A DNA stretch of 64,000 nucleotides from Bradyrhizobium sediminis (GCF_018736085.1 NZ_CP076134.1:3606501-3670500), one strand, 5' to 3'; numbered from the stretch's first letter, positions 24,207-34,297 are shown. Program-made: numbers and translations. The notes: a model not told the origin generated them from the letters alone.

Positions 24207-26105
24207 CTAGATGATCACCTGGGTTCCAACTTCGACCACGCGCCCGGTCGGGATCTGGAAATAGTCGGTGGCGTCGTTCGCCGACCGGCTCAACGCGATG
24301 AACAGGTGATCCTGCCACTGCGGCATCCCCGACTGCGGAGACGGCTTCAGCGAGCGCCGCGACACGAAAAACGACGTCGACATGATATCGAACTGCCAGC
24401 CGAGCTTGCGGGCGATTACCAGTGCCTTCGGTACGTTCGGCGACTCCATGAAACCGAAGCGCAGCCGGACGGTGGAGAACTTATCGCTGATCTTTTCCAT
24501 CCGGACGCGTTCGGCGACGTCGACGCGCGGCGTCTGCGCGGTCTCGATGGTCAGGATCACATTGTGCTCGTGCAGGACCTTGTTGTGCTTGAGATTGTGC
24601 AGCAGCGCCGTCGGCACGAAACTGGGGTCGCTGGTGAGGAACACCGCGGTGCCCTTGACGATGTGGGGCGGACGCTTTTCCAGGCTCTTGATCAGGTCAT
24701 CCAGCGGCACCTCGATGCGCCGGGTCTTCAGGACCAGGATCGCCGCGCCTCGGCGCCAGGTCCAGATCATCACCGCCATGGCAAAACCGAACAATAGCGG
24801 CACCCAGGCGCCTTCGAGCAGTTTCAGGAGGTTGGCGGCGAAGAACGTCGAGTCGACGACGACGAACGGCACAATCAGCGCCGCGGCCGTGGCCGCACGC
24901 CAGTTCCACAATTTCCAGATCACGACGAAACCCATGATCCCGTCGACGACCATGGTCGTGGAGACGGCGATGCCATAGGCCGAAGCCAGGTTGCTCGAGG
25001 TGCGGAACAGCAGCACCAGCAGCAACACGCCGATCAGGAGCAGCCGGTTCACGCGCGGCAAATAGATCTGCCCGGCATGTGTCTCCGAAGTGTAGCGGAC
25101 CTCGAAGCGCGGCAACAGACCGAGTTGCACCGCCTGGCGAACCAGCGAATAGGCACCGGTGATCACCGCCTGGCTCGCAATGACGGTGGCTGCGGTCGCC
25201 AGCACCACCATCGGTATCAACAGCATCTCCGGAACCATCCGGTAGAAGGAGTTTTCGATCGCGACGGGATGGGCAAGCACCAATGCGCCCTGGCCGAAAT
25301 AGTTGATCAAGAGCGCCGGCAACACGAAGTAGAACCATCCGGCCTGGATCGGCTTGCGTCCGAAGTGACCGAGATCCGCATAGAGCGCCTCGCCGCCGGT
25401 CACCGCGAGAAACACCGCGCCCAGCGTCACCAGCCCGATGGTTCCGTGGGAGAGCATGAATTCGACGGCATACCAGGGATTGATCGCCGCCAGCACCGAC
25501 GGGTCGTCGCTGATATGCACCAGTCCCAACACCGCCAGGGTGGCGAACCAGACCATCATGACCGGTCCGAAGGCGGTAGCGACGCGGGCGGTACCGCTGC
25601 TCTGGACCGAGAACAGCACCACGAGAATGAAGACCGTCAGCGGCACCACGTAATGTTCGAGCGCCGGTGCTGCGAGCTTGAGACCTTCGACCGCGGACAA
25701 CACCGAGATCGCCGGCGTGATCATGGAGTCGCCGATGAACATCGATGCGCCGACGACGCCAAGCGCGAGCAATGGCCAGCTGCGGCGACCGAGCGCGCGC
25801 TGGCCGAGCGCCATCAGCGAAAGTGTGCCACCCTCGCCGTTATTGTCGGCACGCAGCAGCAGCAGCACGTATTTTGCCGTGACGACGATGAACAGCGACC
25901 ACAGGATCAGCGACAATACGCCGAGCACGATGACGCGGCTGACCGGCTGGCCGTGCGCCGCAGCGCCGACAGCCTCGCGAAACGCATACAGCGGCGAGGT
26001 GCCGATGTCGCCGAACACCACGCCGATGCTGCCCAGCGTCAGCGCCCAGAAGCCAGTGGTGGCCGGCGCCTCATGGGCTTCGGTCGATGGAACGCTGAGA
26101 GCCAT
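24207..26105 (-). CDS. kup: Kup/TrkD potassium uptake protein, copy 2
   Basis: The 632-residue paralogue of the downstream kup has [15 protein letters not shown] and the [17 protein letters not shown] loop. N-terminal sequences differ more than the membrane core and C-terminus. Only about 120 bp separate the two genes, so they may be co-transcribed or have separate promoters. Functional split (pH range or affinity) between the copies is unknown. Confidence 0.95.
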   Translation of the reverse strand: MALSVPSTEAHEAPATTGFWALTLGSIGVVFGDIGTSPLYAFREAVGAAAHGQPVSRVIVLGVLSLILWSLFIVVTAKYVLLLLRADNNGEGGTLSLMALGQRALGRRSWPLLALGVVGASMFIGDSMITPAISVLSAVEGLKLAAPALEHYVVPLTVFILVVLFSVQSSGTARVATAFGPVMMVWFATLAVLGLVHISDDPSVLAAINPWYAVEFMLSHGTIGLVTLGAVFLAVTGGEALYADLGHFGRKPIQAGWFYFVLPALLINYFGQGALVLAHPVAIENSFYRMVPEMLLIPMVVLATAATVIASQAVITGAYSLVRQAVQLGLLPRFEVRYTSETHAGQIYLPRVNRLLLIGVLLLVLLFRTSSNLASAYGIAVSTTMVVDGIMGFVVIWKLWNWRAATAAALIVPFVVVDSTFFAANLLKLLEGAWVPLLFGFAMAVMIWTWRRGAAILVLKTRRIEVPLDDLIKSLEKRPPHIVKGTAVFLTSDPSFVPTALLHNLKHNKVLHEHNVILTIETAQTPRVDVAERVRMEKISDKFSTVRLRFGFMESPNVPKALVIARKLGWQFDIMSTSFFVSRRSLKPSPQSGMPQWQDHLFIALSRSANDATDYFQIPTGRVVEVGTQVII

Positions 26106-26262
26106 GATGACTGAGGACGCTCTGTCGGTTGATTGATCCGGGCCGGCTATCGACGCTTTCCTGGAAAGCTTGTCAACCGATCCACCCTAGCACCGCCGGC
26201 CCCGCGGTGCCCACAAGGCGACAACGTCACAGAAGTATGCGGTATTGAGGTAGTGGCCGCAA

Positions 26263-27093
26263 CTACGGCTTCAAGCCCGGAGGCAGCGGCGGATCCTCGC
26301 GCATCAGCGTGATGGTGACGCGGCGGTTGGCCGACAGCGTCGGGTCGTCCGGAAACAGCGGCTGGCTGTCGGCTTTTCCCGAAACGGCGAAGATGTGGGC
26401 GGGCTGCAGGCCTTCCCGCTCCAGGATCTGGCGCACAACGTTGGCGCGGTCAGCCGAAAGGTCGAAAGCCCCATAGTCGCTGCGAGACGGCAGGAAGCCT
26501 GCCGCAGTGTGGCCGATGATGGAGATGCGAAGCGGCGTCGCCTTCAGCGGGCCTGCCAGTTTCTGGATCAGCCGGCGGGTGCGGTCGTAGGGCACCTTGG
26601 AACCATCGGCGAACATCGAGCGGCCATCCTGGTCGACGATTTCCAGATTGAGGCCCGCATTGGTCTCCTCGAACATGATGTGTTTCGAGATTTCGGTCAG
26701 TTCCGGCATGTCCTGCAACGCCTGCCGCAGCGACGCCGAGGCCAGCGCGAATTCGCGGTCGGTCTTCAGCCTGGCGCCGGCTATCCGGCTGCGTTCCTGT
26801 TCGTCCAGGGTCGGGCTATTGGATGCCTCGTCCGGGGGAACGAGCGGCGCGTTCTTGAGCTTCGGCCGCGCCGGCAGGTTGTCGGATTCGATAATTCCGG
26901 AATAGCGGGCCTCGGTCTGCACGCCGAAGGCATCGCGCATCGAGCCGGCGACGATCTTCAGCTTGTTGTTGTCCATGGTGGAGAAGGCGACGAGCATCAC
27001 GAAGAAGCTCATCATCAGGCCCATGAGGTCGGCAAAGGTCACGAACCAGCCGTGTCCTCCGCCATGCGCGTCGCCTCGTTTCTTCTTGGCCAT
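26263..27093 (-). CDS. motB: MotB-like stator protein (OmpA/MotB family)
   Basis: A 276-residue protein with one N-terminal helix containing the proton-binding Asp (FADLMGLMMSFFVMLVAFS). A linker follows, then a C-terminal peptidoglycan-binding OmpA domain (IIGHTAAGF, LSADRANVVRQIL, NRRVTITL). It pairs with the MotA-like gene 30 bases upstream to form an ion-driven stator. No other flagellar genes are present in this window. Secondary stators used with a second flagellum or for another envelope machine are possible. Confidence 0.88.
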   Translation of the reverse strand: MAKKKRGDAHGGGHGWFVTFADLMGLMMSFFVMLVAFSTMDNNKLKIVAGSMRDAFGVQTEARYSGIIESDNLPARPKLKNAPLVPPDEASNSPTLDEQERSRIAGARLKTDREFALASASLRQALQDMPELTEISKHIMFEETNAGLNLEIVDQDGRSMFADGSKVPYDRTRRLIQKLAGPLKATPLRISIIGHTAAGFLPSRSDYGAFDLSADRANVVRQILEREGLQPAHIFAVSGKADSQPLFPDDPTLSANRRVTITLMREDPPLPPGLKP

Positions 27094-27123
27094 TGCTTGG
27101 TTTCCGGAACCGGAATCTGGCGT

Positions 27124-27897
27124 TTACGCCGGGACCGGCTCGCCTTCCTCATGGCGGTGTTTCTCCGGCAGGTAGGCCAGCAACATCTCGCGCACCAGCG
27201 TCGGGCTCTTGGAATCGCGGATCATCAGGATGCCGTCGATAATCAGCGTGCGATTGGTCTCCTCGTCGAGCAACTTGCCATGCAGCTTGTCGGCGATCGG
27301 CAGGCAGAACAGGTTCGCGACCAGCGCGCCGTACAGCGTCGCCAGCAAGGCGGTCGCCATGAACGGACCGAGCTTCGAAGGATCGGTCATGTTGGCGAAC
27401 ATCTGCACCATGCCGATCAGGGTTCCGATCATGCCGAACGCCGGTGCGCAGTCGCCGATGGCGCGGTAGATCTTGCCGCCTTCGTCGAGATGCATCAGGA
27501 AGTTGTCGCGGTCGCGCTCGAGATTGTCGCGGATGAATTCGAGATCGTAGCCGTCGGCGACGTAGCGAATTCCCTTGGCGAGGAACGGCTCGTTGGTATC
27601 GACCTTTTCGAGTCCGACGGGACCCTGCTTGCGCGCGATTTCCGCGATCCGGGCCAGTTCGTCGACGAGGTCCCGCGCCGACAGGCGGCTCATGGTGAAG
27701 GCGAATTTGGCGCCGAGCGGCAGGCCGTGCAGGATGGCGCTGAGCGGAAACCGGATCATGGTGGCGGCGATCGATCCGCCGAAAATAATAATCATCGCAT
27801 GTTCGGAAATGAACATGTGAAGATCGCCTCCCATGAGCACCATCGCTGAAATGACAATGATGCCGAATACGAGCCCAACGCTCGTCATAATATCCAT
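27124..27897 (-). CDS. motA: MotA-like stator protein
   Basis: A 257-residue MotA/PomA-type protein with four helices, GGSIAATMIRFPL early and the core GKIYRAIGDCAPAFGMIGTLIGMV. The cytoplasmic loop has the charged region needed for torque. I start at the ATG at 27897 (MDIMTSVGLVFG), four codons inside the open frame. It forms a two-gene operon with the MotB-like gene. Confidence 0.88.
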   Translation of the reverse strand: MDIMTSVGLVFGIIVISAMVLMGGDLHMFISEHAMIIIFGGSIAATMIRFPLSAILHGLPLGAKFAFTMSRLSARDLVDELARIAEIARKQGPVGLEKVDTNEPFLAKGIRYVADGYDLEFIRDNLERDRDNFLMHLDEGGKIYRAIGDCAPAFGMIGTLIGMVQMFANMTDPSKLGPFMATALLATLYGALVANLFCLPIADKLHGKLLDEETNRTLIIDGILMIRDSKSPTLVREMLLAYLPEKHRHEEGEPVPA

Positions 27898-28106
27898 GGG
27901 AAACTCCAACGCGCACGCGAACTACCGGCCGTCCTGGACGGTGGCGCAGCTCATCCTGAGCCGCGCTACAGGAACCCTACGTCGCCGCAATTAAAGACGC
28001 GTAAAGGTTAAGCCGGCGCGGGAAATTGCTCGGCCGAACCGCCGTGGTGTTGATGCGCGGGGCCGGAGCCGGCGCGCGATCTCAACCTTCTGCTAACCAT
28101 ACCGCG

Positions 28107-28610
28107 TCAGGCTGCGGCCAAACCCGTCAATTCGAGGCTGAGCGCGCGCAGCCGCCGGCGGGCGGCCTCGTCATAGGCCTGCGGATTGGCCTTCATCTCG
28201 CTCATGCCGTTGAAGAACAGGCCGGTCTTGCCGGCGACATCGTCGCCCGAGACCAGATGCAGGATCGCCTCGCCGCCCTGCTCCACCGTCGAGATCGGCG
28301 TGATGCCTCCGGCACGCACCATCGTGGTATTCATGTAGGTCGCCGGGTGCAGCGCATTGACGTTGACGCCGCTATCCTTGAGTTGTTCGGCAAGATCGAT
28401 CGTGAACATGATTTGCGACAGCTTGCTTTGCGCATAGGCGCGACTGCCGCTGTAGCCCTTGGTGTTCATGACGTCGTCGAAATCGATCGGGTGCTGGCCG
28501 AGGGAAGCGACATTGACGATGCGCGACGGCGCAGCTGCTTTCAGAGCCGGCAGCAGCAGATGCGCCAGCAGGAAGCCCGCGAGAATTGCGCGATGAGGGG
28601 CCGCCGGATT
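28107..28610 (-). pseudogene. 5'-truncated short-chain dehydrogenase/reductase
   Basis: On the minus strand the frame reads ILAGFLLAHLLLPALK, SRIVNVASLGQHPIDFDDVM, then YSGSRAYAQSKLSQ (catalytic Tyr and Lys of YxxxK) to a stop at 28107. This is the middle and C-terminal two thirds of an SDR. The N-terminal Rossmann part with TGxxxGIG is missing; upstream sequence in all frames (28611-28780) does not encode it. An internal ATG at 28469 could give a 120-residue product without a cofactor site. I call it a decayed gene. Confidence 0.75.
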
Positions 28611-28761
28611 TCAAATTTACAGGCGGCCCAGCCACGGTCTCTTGCTGCTTGACGAGATCCCGCGGGTCTCGCGCTGCTTCTGGTCGATGACCTCTGCCGG
28701 ACGAGAGCGGAACCACGTATCGCTGTTCCCGAGAAATCCCCGTCTGCCCGGCGTTCAACTC

Positions 28762-28775
28762 TTGATCCACATCAA
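28762..28775. promoter_or_regulatory. Perfect FNR/FixK box upstream of hsp20
   Basis: TTGATCCACATCAA matches the TTGAT-N4-ATCAA consensus at all ten positions. It is centred about 117 bp before the hsp20 start codon. In Bradyrhizobium some small heat-shock and degP-type genes are reported in the FixK2 low-oxygen regulon, which would fit. The rest of the gap 28611-28885 shows no gene. Confidence 0.7.
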
Positions 28776-28885
28776 TGAGCTTCACTGCGCTGGTGGTAAA
28801 TTGCGCAACTTGATTTTGCTCGGGATCAACCTAGCTCGATGCCTGCCCGACTGCGGGCAATCCTAGTAACAGGAGGATTTTCCCC

Positions 28886-29422
28886 ATGGCCGAAGCTGTA
28901 ACAAAATTACCCGTGAAGACCGAGGGCAAGAAAACCGAAGCTGCGATGCAGACATGGCGCCCGTTCGACAGCCTGCGCCGCGAGGTCGATCGACTTTTCG
29001 AGAATTTCGACCGGGACTTGTGGCGGTCTCCGTTCAGCCGCTCGGTTTTCGACATCGCGCCGTACTGGCGAGGTGAATTGAAATTGGCGACTACTCCCGC
29101 CGTCGATATCGTCGAGAAAGACAACGCCTACGAAGTCACCGCCGAGCTGCCAGGAATGGACGAGAAGAATATCGAGGTGAAGCTCGACAACGGCGGGCTG
29201 ACGATCAAGGGCGAGAAACAGGAAGAGAAGGAAGAGAAGCGAAAGGGCTATCATCTCCAGGAACGCCGCTTCGGCTCGTTCGAGCGCTACTTCACCGTTC
29301 CGGAGGGCGTTGACACCAGCAAGATCGAGGCAAACTTCAAGAAGGGTGTGCTGACGGTAACGCTGCCGAAGAAGCCCGAGGCGCAGAAGCCCGCGAAGAA
29401 GATCGAGGTCAAGGCAGGCTGA
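28886..29422 (+). CDS. Small heat-shock protein, Hsp20/alpha-crystallin family
   Basis: A 178-residue chaperone with an alpha-crystallin domain (about 68-165): PAVDIVEKDNAYEVTAELPG and FKKGVLTVTLPK, the latter being the conserved GVL motif. A lysine- and glutamate-rich C-terminal tail follows. AGGAGGA lies 9 bases before the ATG. It is followed 74 bases later by a periplasmic DegP-type protease on the same strand. The perfect FNR/FixK box upstream suggests induction at low oxygen rather than only by heat. Confidence 0.92.
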   Translation: MAEAVTKLPVKTEGKKTEAAMQTWRPFDSLRREVDRLFENFDRDLWRSPFSRSVFDIAPYWRGELKLATTPAVDIVEKDNAYEVTAELPGMDEKNIEVKLDNGGLTIKGEKQEEKEEKRKGYHLQERRFGSFERYFTVPEGVDTSKIEANFKKGVLTVTLPKKPEAQKPAKKIEVKAG

Positions 29423-29496
29423 GGCCGGCGTCCGACGCTTCCGGGCCTTTGGCATCAGCCAGCCCGGAAGCGAACTTTCCAGCTTGGAACAGCACC

Positions 29497-30861
29497 ATGC
29501 GGTTTCCGACCGTGGCATGCGCCTTGATGCTCGCATTGACAGCGGCGAGTTCGTCGCAGGCGCAGCAGGCCGTCCCCCTCCCCGGCAACCAGGGCGCGGC
29601 CATTCCGACCCTCGCTCCTTTGGTGAAGAAAGTTACCCCCAGCGTCGTCAACATCGCCGTCAAGGGACGCATTGCCCAGGAGCAGAACCCGCTTCTCAAC
29701 GATCCGTTCTTTCGAAAATTCTTCAATGTTCCCGAGACCCCCGCGGAGCGGGAAATCAGAGCTGCCGGATCGGGCGTCATCATCGACGCGCGCGAAGGCC
29801 TCATAGTCACGAATAATCATGTCGTCGAGCATGCCGACGAAATTTCGGTCACGCTCACCGACGGCCGGCATTTTCAGGCCAAGCGCGTCGGCGCCGATCC
29901 CGACACCGATGTCGCGATCATCAAGGTGCCCGCCGCGGATCTGGTTGCGATACCGCTGGGGGATTCGGACAAGCTCGAGGTCGGAGATTATGTCGTCGCC
30001 ATCGGCAATCCGTTCGGAATTGGCCAGACAGTCACGCAGGGGATCGTAAGCGCGCTGCGCCGCACCGGTCTCGGTATCAAGGGCTACGAAGATTTCATCC
30101 AGACCGACGCGCCCATCAACCCAGGCAACTCGGGTGGTGCACTGGTCAGCCTGCGCGGCGAACTCGTGGGCATCAACACCGCCATCGTCGGCCCAAGCGG
30201 AGGCAATGTCGGCATCGGCTTCGCCATCCCGGCCAATATGATCCGCGAGGTCATGGATCAATTGGTCAGGTACGGCGAAGTGCGGCGCGGCCGGCTTGGC
30301 ATCGCTGTTCAGGATTTGACCGCCGAACTCTCCGACGCGATGGGACTGCCTTCGCATCAATCGGGCGCGGTGGTTGCCAATGTCGAAGCCGGGTCGGCAG
30401 CGGAGCGTGCCGGCCTCAAGTCCGGCGATGTAATCACCTCGGTCGACAACACCCCGGTGCGTAGCGCATCCGCTCTGCGCAACAAGATCGGGCTGTTGCG
30501 GGTCGGCGATACGGCCGAGCTGGCCGTGACGCGCGGCGGAAAATCGATGGTCATCCGCGCAACCGTGGCGACGCCGGTACAGAAGCTGTTCCAGGGTGGC
30601 CAGGTCAATCCGCTGCTTGACGGCGCAACGTTCGGCCCAGTCACGGTGGACACCTCAATCAGGGGCGTCGAAGTCATTTCCGTTCAGGCCGGCCGCAAGG
30701 CGGCGCGTGCCGGTTTGCGCAAGGGTGACATTATCACATCGGTGAACCAGAAAGCGGTAGCCGGACCCGATGAATTCGCAGAGCAAGCCAAGGCCAGCCC
30801 AAAGCGATTATTGCTCGCTCTGATCCGCGACGGCCAAGCGCTTTTCCTCGTCGTGCAGTGA
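29497..30861 (+). CDS. degP: Periplasmic serine protease DegP/HtrA family
   Basis: The 454-residue protein has a signal peptide (ALMLALTAASSSQAQQ), a trypsin-like domain and two C-terminal PDZ domains. The triad is visible: His in TNNHVVEHAD, Asp in DPDTDVAII, Ser in NPGNSGGALV. PDZ1 begins near RRGRLGIAVQD and PDZ2 near GVEVISVQAG. It degrades or refolds damaged envelope proteins. I start at ATG 29497, directly before the signal peptide. Proximity to hsp20 suggests joint control. Confidence 0.93.
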   Translation: MRFPTVACALMLALTAASSSQAQQAVPLPGNQGAAIPTLAPLVKKVTPSVVNIAVKGRIAQEQNPLLNDPFFRKFFNVPETPAEREIRAAGSGVIIDAREGLIVTNNHVVEHADEISVTLTDGRHFQAKRVGADPDTDVAIIKVPAADLVAIPLGDSDKLEVGDYVVAIGNPFGIGQTVTQGIVSALRRTGLGIKGYEDFIQTDAPINPGNSGGALVSLRGELVGINTAIVGPSGGNVGIGFAIPANMIREVMDQLVRYGEVRRGRLGIAVQDLTAELSDAMGLPSHQSGAVVANVEAGSAAERAGLKSGDVITSVDNTPVRSASALRNKIGLLRVGDTAELAVTRGGKSMVIRATVATPVQKLFQGGQVNPLLDGATFGPVTVDTSIRGVEVISVQAGRKAARAGLRKGDIITSVNQKAVAGPDEFAEQAKASPKRLLLALIRDGQALFLVVQ

Positions 30862-30929
30862 CTTTGCCTCCGTCGTGCGGCCTTTGCCGAGCCTCGCCCA
30901 ACCCGGGCGCGTTCGCTGGCTCGGCCACA

Positions 30930-30947
30930 ATCAACCGATAGGTTGAT
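30930..30947. promoter_or_regulatory. Inverted-repeat operator, site 1 of a pair
   Basis: ATCAACC-GATA-GGTTGAT is a perfect 7+7 inverted repeat with a 4-base centre. Its centre is 62 bp before the UPF0261 start codon. An almost identical site (ATCAACC-GAAA-GGTGGAT) is centred 60 bp before the gamma-glutamyltransferase gene on the opposite strand. A shared regulator is implied, most simply the LuxR-type protein encoded at 36015-36686. Confidence 0.7.
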
Positions 30948-31000
30948 GTGCCCGGCAAGATAAGGGCCATAGGCTGCTTCCAGATACACATTGGCCGGTC

Positions 31001-32263
31001 ATGACGAAAGCTCCACATCCCCGAATTCTGCTGATCGGAACCGGCGACACCAAGGCCGACGAAATTCTTTTCATGAGCAACTGCATCCGGAAGGCCGGCG
31101 GCGAGCCGGTCCTGATGGATGTCAGCGTGCTGGGCGATCCGCCCTACCAACCCCATCATGACAAACACGCCGTCGCGCGGGCGGCACAAGCCACGATCGA
31201 CATAATCATGGCAAGCGGCGACGAAAATTCGGCGATGTCGCTGATGGCGCTCGGCGCAACCCGCCTGACGCGCGCGCTTTGCGACGCCGACGAGATCGAC
31301 GGTATGATCGCGATTGGCGGCACCATGGGAACCGACCTTGCCCTCGACGTCGCACGCGCGCTTCCGATCGGCGTTCCCAAATTCGTGGTGTCGACGATCG
31401 CCTTCTCGCATCTGATACCGCCGGAGCGTATCGCCGCGGACTTGATGATGATCCTGTGGGCGGGTGGCCTCTACGGCCTCAACAGCACCTGCACGGCAGT
31501 GCTTTCCCAGGCCTGCGGCGCGGTGGTGGGCGCGGCAAAGAGCGCCATCAAGCCCAGGAACGACCGGCCGGTCGTCGCCATGACGTCGCTCGGCAAGAGC
31601 TGTCTCAGCTACATGGTCGAGCTCAAGCCGGAATTGGAAAGGCGGGGCTACGAGGTCGTCGTGTTCCACACCACGGGAATGGGCGGCCGCGCCATGGAGT
31701 CGATCGCCGCCCAGGGCGGCTTTGCCGCGATCCTCGATCTCAGCCTGCAGGAGGTCGCCAATCACCTGGCGGGCTCGGTCGTGAGTTCCGGCGCGGACCG
31801 GCTGGAGAACGCCGGAAAGGCGGGAATTCCGCAGATCGTGGCCCCCGGCGCCGTCGACATGGTCGACTTTCCCGCCTGGCAGCCGATACCGAGGGACCTC
31901 GTCGACCGTCCGTTCCACGCGCACAACCGGCTGCTCGCCTCGGCAACGTCTCGGCCGGACGATCGGCGAAAAATCGCGCGGGCCATCGCCGGCAAGCTCG
32001 CAACGGCGCAGGCGCCCGTGGCGTACGTGCTGCCGGCCGGCGGCATCCAGCAATGGGATCGCGAAGGCGAAGCCCTGCACGATCCCGAAGGCCTGTCCGC
32101 CTTCGTCGACGAAATGCGCGCGGCCATCGCGAAGCCTGTCGAGCTTCATGAAATTCACGGACATATCAACAGCCCCGCATTCGCAGAGGCGGTGTTGGCT
32201 ATCTTCGACCGCTGGGTCGAAGCGGGCATCGTGCCCGCCGGCAAGACGGCGGTCGCTTCGTGA
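31001..32263 (+). CDS. UPF0261 / Tm-1-like ATP-binding domain protein
   Basis: A 420-residue protein of the UPF0261 family, whose N-terminal half resembles the ATP-binding domain of plant resistance protein Tm-1 (ILLIGTGDTKADEILFM, IGGTMGTDLAL). AMTSLGKSCLSYM and FHTTGMGGRAME mark the second half. The biochemical role of the family is not established. It leads a three-gene operon with a HAD hydrolase (overlapping GTGA) and a class III aminotransferase. Confidence 0.85.
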   Translation: MTKAPHPRILLIGTGDTKADEILFMSNCIRKAGGEPVLMDVSVLGDPPYQPHHDKHAVARAAQATIDIIMASGDENSAMSLMALGATRLTRALCDADEIDGMIAIGGTMGTDLALDVARALPIGVPKFVVSTIAFSHLIPPERIAADLMMILWAGGLYGLNSTCTAVLSQACGAVVGAAKSAIKPRNDRPVVAMTSLGKSCLSYMVELKPELERRGYEVVVFHTTGMGGRAMESIAAQGGFAAILDLSLQEVANHLAGSVVSSGADRLENAGKAGIPQIVAPGAVDMVDFPAWQPIPRDLVDRPFHAHNRLLASATSRPDDRRKIARAIAGKLATAQAPVAYVLPAGGIQQWDREGEALHDPEGLSAFVDEMRAAIAKPVELHEIHGHINSPAFAEAVLAIFDRWVEAGIVPAGKTAVAS

Positions 32264-32925
32264 AGGCGCCGACCGCCAGGGCGCTGGTGCTGGATTTCGG
32301 CGGCGTCATTTCGAAGACGCTGTTCGAAACCCACCACTTGACGGAAATGGCGCTTGGTCTGGCCCCGTTCACCCTGAACTGGCTCGGCCCGTTCGCACCG
32401 GAGACCGATCCGTTGTGGTCATCGATGCAGCATGGAGAGATTTCAGAGCGCGACTACTGGCTGATCCGCAGCCGCGAGGTCGGACGGCTGGTCGGCGAAG
32501 ACTGGCGCGACATGGAAACCTTCGCGAGACGCGCGCGTGGCGCCGACCCCGGGTCCGTGATCCGGCCGGAGGCTGAACGCGCGATCCGGATTGCCGGTGA
32601 CGCCGGAGTCAAGCTCGCCATCCTGTCGAACGAACTCGATCTGTTCTACGGCGCCGGCTTTCGCACAAAACTGCCGCTGCTCGACCGCTTCCAGGCCATC
32701 GTCGATGCGACCCATACCGGAATCCTGAAACCGGACCCTCGCGCTTACCGGCTGGTGCTCGAGCAGCTTTCGATCGATGCTGGACGCTGCGTGTTCGTGG
32801 ACGATCAGGAGCGCAATATCGCGGGCGCGCAAGCCTGCGGCTTCCAGACCGTCCATTTCGATGTCCGGGAGCCCCGGGAATCCTACATCAGGGCCCTGCG
32901 TCACCTTGATCTTGAATTCGTCTGA
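32260..32925 (+). CDS. HAD-superfamily hydrolase
   Basis: The 221-residue HAD protein has motif I LVLDFGGVISK, motif II ILSNELD and motif III/IV KPDPRAY with VFVDDQERNI. In motif I the second Asp is replaced by Gly (DFGGV), as in the YihX/haloacid and epoxide-hydrolase N-terminal branch, so a phosphatase role is less certain. GTG start overlaps the UPF0261 stop by GTGA. It likely handles an intermediate of the same pathway. Confidence 0.85.
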   Translation: MKAPTARALVLDFGGVISKTLFETHHLTEMALGLAPFTLNWLGPFAPETDPLWSSMQHGEISERDYWLIRSREVGRLVGEDWRDMETFARRARGADPGSVIRPEAERAIRIAGDAGVKLAILSNELDLFYGAGFRTKLPLLDRFQAIVDATHTGILKPDPRAYRLVLEQLSIDAGRCVFVDDQERNIAGAQACGFQTVHFDVREPRESYIRALRHLDLEFV

Positions 32926-32943
32926 ACCGGAAGGCGGCACCAC

Positions 32944-34296
32944 ATGCGCGACATCAACTTCCTGCTCGAGAACAATGCCAAGCCGATCTGGCACCCGATG
33001 GCGCATCCGGCCGAAATGCGCGCGCAACCGCCGAAAATCATCATGAAGGGCGAAGGCGTCCACGTCACGGACATCCACGGCAACATGGTTCTCGACGCGG
33101 TCGGGGGGCTATGGAACGTCAATCTCGGCTACAGTTGCGATCCCATCAAGAAGGCGATCGCCGACCAGCTCGACGCCCTGCCCTATTATTCCGGATTTCG
33201 CGGAACTTCGACCGGCCCATCCATCGAACTCGCGCACGAGCTCACCGAATGGTTCAGGCCGGAAGGCATGACACGGGTGTTCTTCACCTCGGGCGGATCG
33301 GACTCTGTCGAATCCGCGCTCCGGCTGGCGCGGCAATACTGGAAGATCAAGGGACAAGGCGACCGCACCAAATTCCTGGCGCTCAAGAAGGGGTATCACG
33401 GCACCCACTTCGGAGGCGCCTCGGTCAACGGCAACGCCAACTTCCGCCGCAACTACGAGCCGCTGCTGCCCGGCGTCTTTCATATCCCTGCACCTTCGAC
33501 CTACCGCAATCCATTCAACGAGAGCGATCCCGCGCGGCTGGCGCAACTGTGCGCGGCGGCGATGGAGGACGAGATCGCGTTCCAGAACGCGGATACGATC
33601 GCGGCGTTCATCATGGAGCCGGTGCTCGGCGCAGGCGGCGTGATCGTGCCTCCCGTCAATTTCATGAAGCTCGCACGCGAGATCTGTGACCGCCATGGCA
33701 TCCTGATGATCTCCGACGAGGTGGTCACGGGATTCGGCCGCACCGGCGCGTGGTCAGGCGCGAGGCTCTGGGGCGTGCAGCCGGACATGATGACCATCGC
33801 CAAGGCGATCACGTCAGGATATTTCCCGCTCGGCGCTACGCTGATCAACGACAGGATCGCCGAGGCATTCGAGAGCGATCAATCGACGTTCGGATCGATC
33901 GGTCACGGCTACACCTATTCGGGCCACCCCGTCGGATGCGCCGCCGGCATTGCGGCGTTAGCCGAGACCAGGCGGCTCAAGCTCGACGAGAACGCCGCCG
34001 CGCGCGGCAAGGAACTCGCAAGGGCGCTTGAGCAACTCAAGTCGAAGCATGAGATCGTCGGCGATGTCAGGTGCCAGGGATTGATGGCCGCGATCGAACT
34101 GGTTTCCGATCGCGACGGCAAGAAGGCCGCGGACAAGAAGACGACGGCCGCGATCGCGGACCGCACCTATGACGCCGGCGTGATGATCCGGGTTTCCGGC
34201 AACAACATCATTCTGTCGCCGCCGCTGATTCTCGAACCGGCCGACGTCGCAAGGATCGCCGCTGGAATCGACGCCGGGCTTTCGGCGGTGAAGTGA
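32944..34296 (+). CDS. Class III (omega) aminotransferase
   Basis: A 450-residue PLP enzyme of the class III group. The Schiff-base lysine is K287 in MMTIAKAITSGYFPLG, the cofactor Asp is in LMISDEVVTGFGRTG, and FFTSGGSDSVESALRLAR binds the phosphate. Relatives use beta-alanine, putrescine, taurine or similar omega-amines with pyruvate. It completes the UPF0261-HAD operon and converges on the gamma-glutamyltransferase gene, with stop codons 2 bases apart. Confidence 0.9.
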   Translation: MRDINFLLENNAKPIWHPMAHPAEMRAQPPKIIMKGEGVHVTDIHGNMVLDAVGGLWNVNLGYSCDPIKKAIADQLDALPYYSGFRGTSTGPSIELAHELTEWFRPEGMTRVFFTSGGSDSVESALRLARQYWKIKGQGDRTKFLALKKGYHGTHFGGASVNGNANFRRNYEPLLPGVFHIPAPSTYRNPFNESDPARLAQLCAAAMEDEIAFQNADTIAAFIMEPVLGAGGVIVPPVNFMKLAREICDRHGILMISDEVVTGFGRTGAWSGARLWGVQPDMMTIAKAITSGYFPLGATLINDRIAEAFESDQSTFGSIGHGYTYSGHPVGCAAGIAALAETRRLKLDENAAARGKELARALEQLKSKHEIVGDVRCQGLMAAIELVSDRDGKKAADKKTTAAIADRTYDAGVMIRVSGNNIILSPPLILEPADVARIAAGIDAGLSAVK

Positions 34297-34297
34297 T

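Noticed and set aside
22519..25653. Long plus-strand frames across both kup genes
   Set aside because: They mirror the kup coding strand and contain no recognisable fold.
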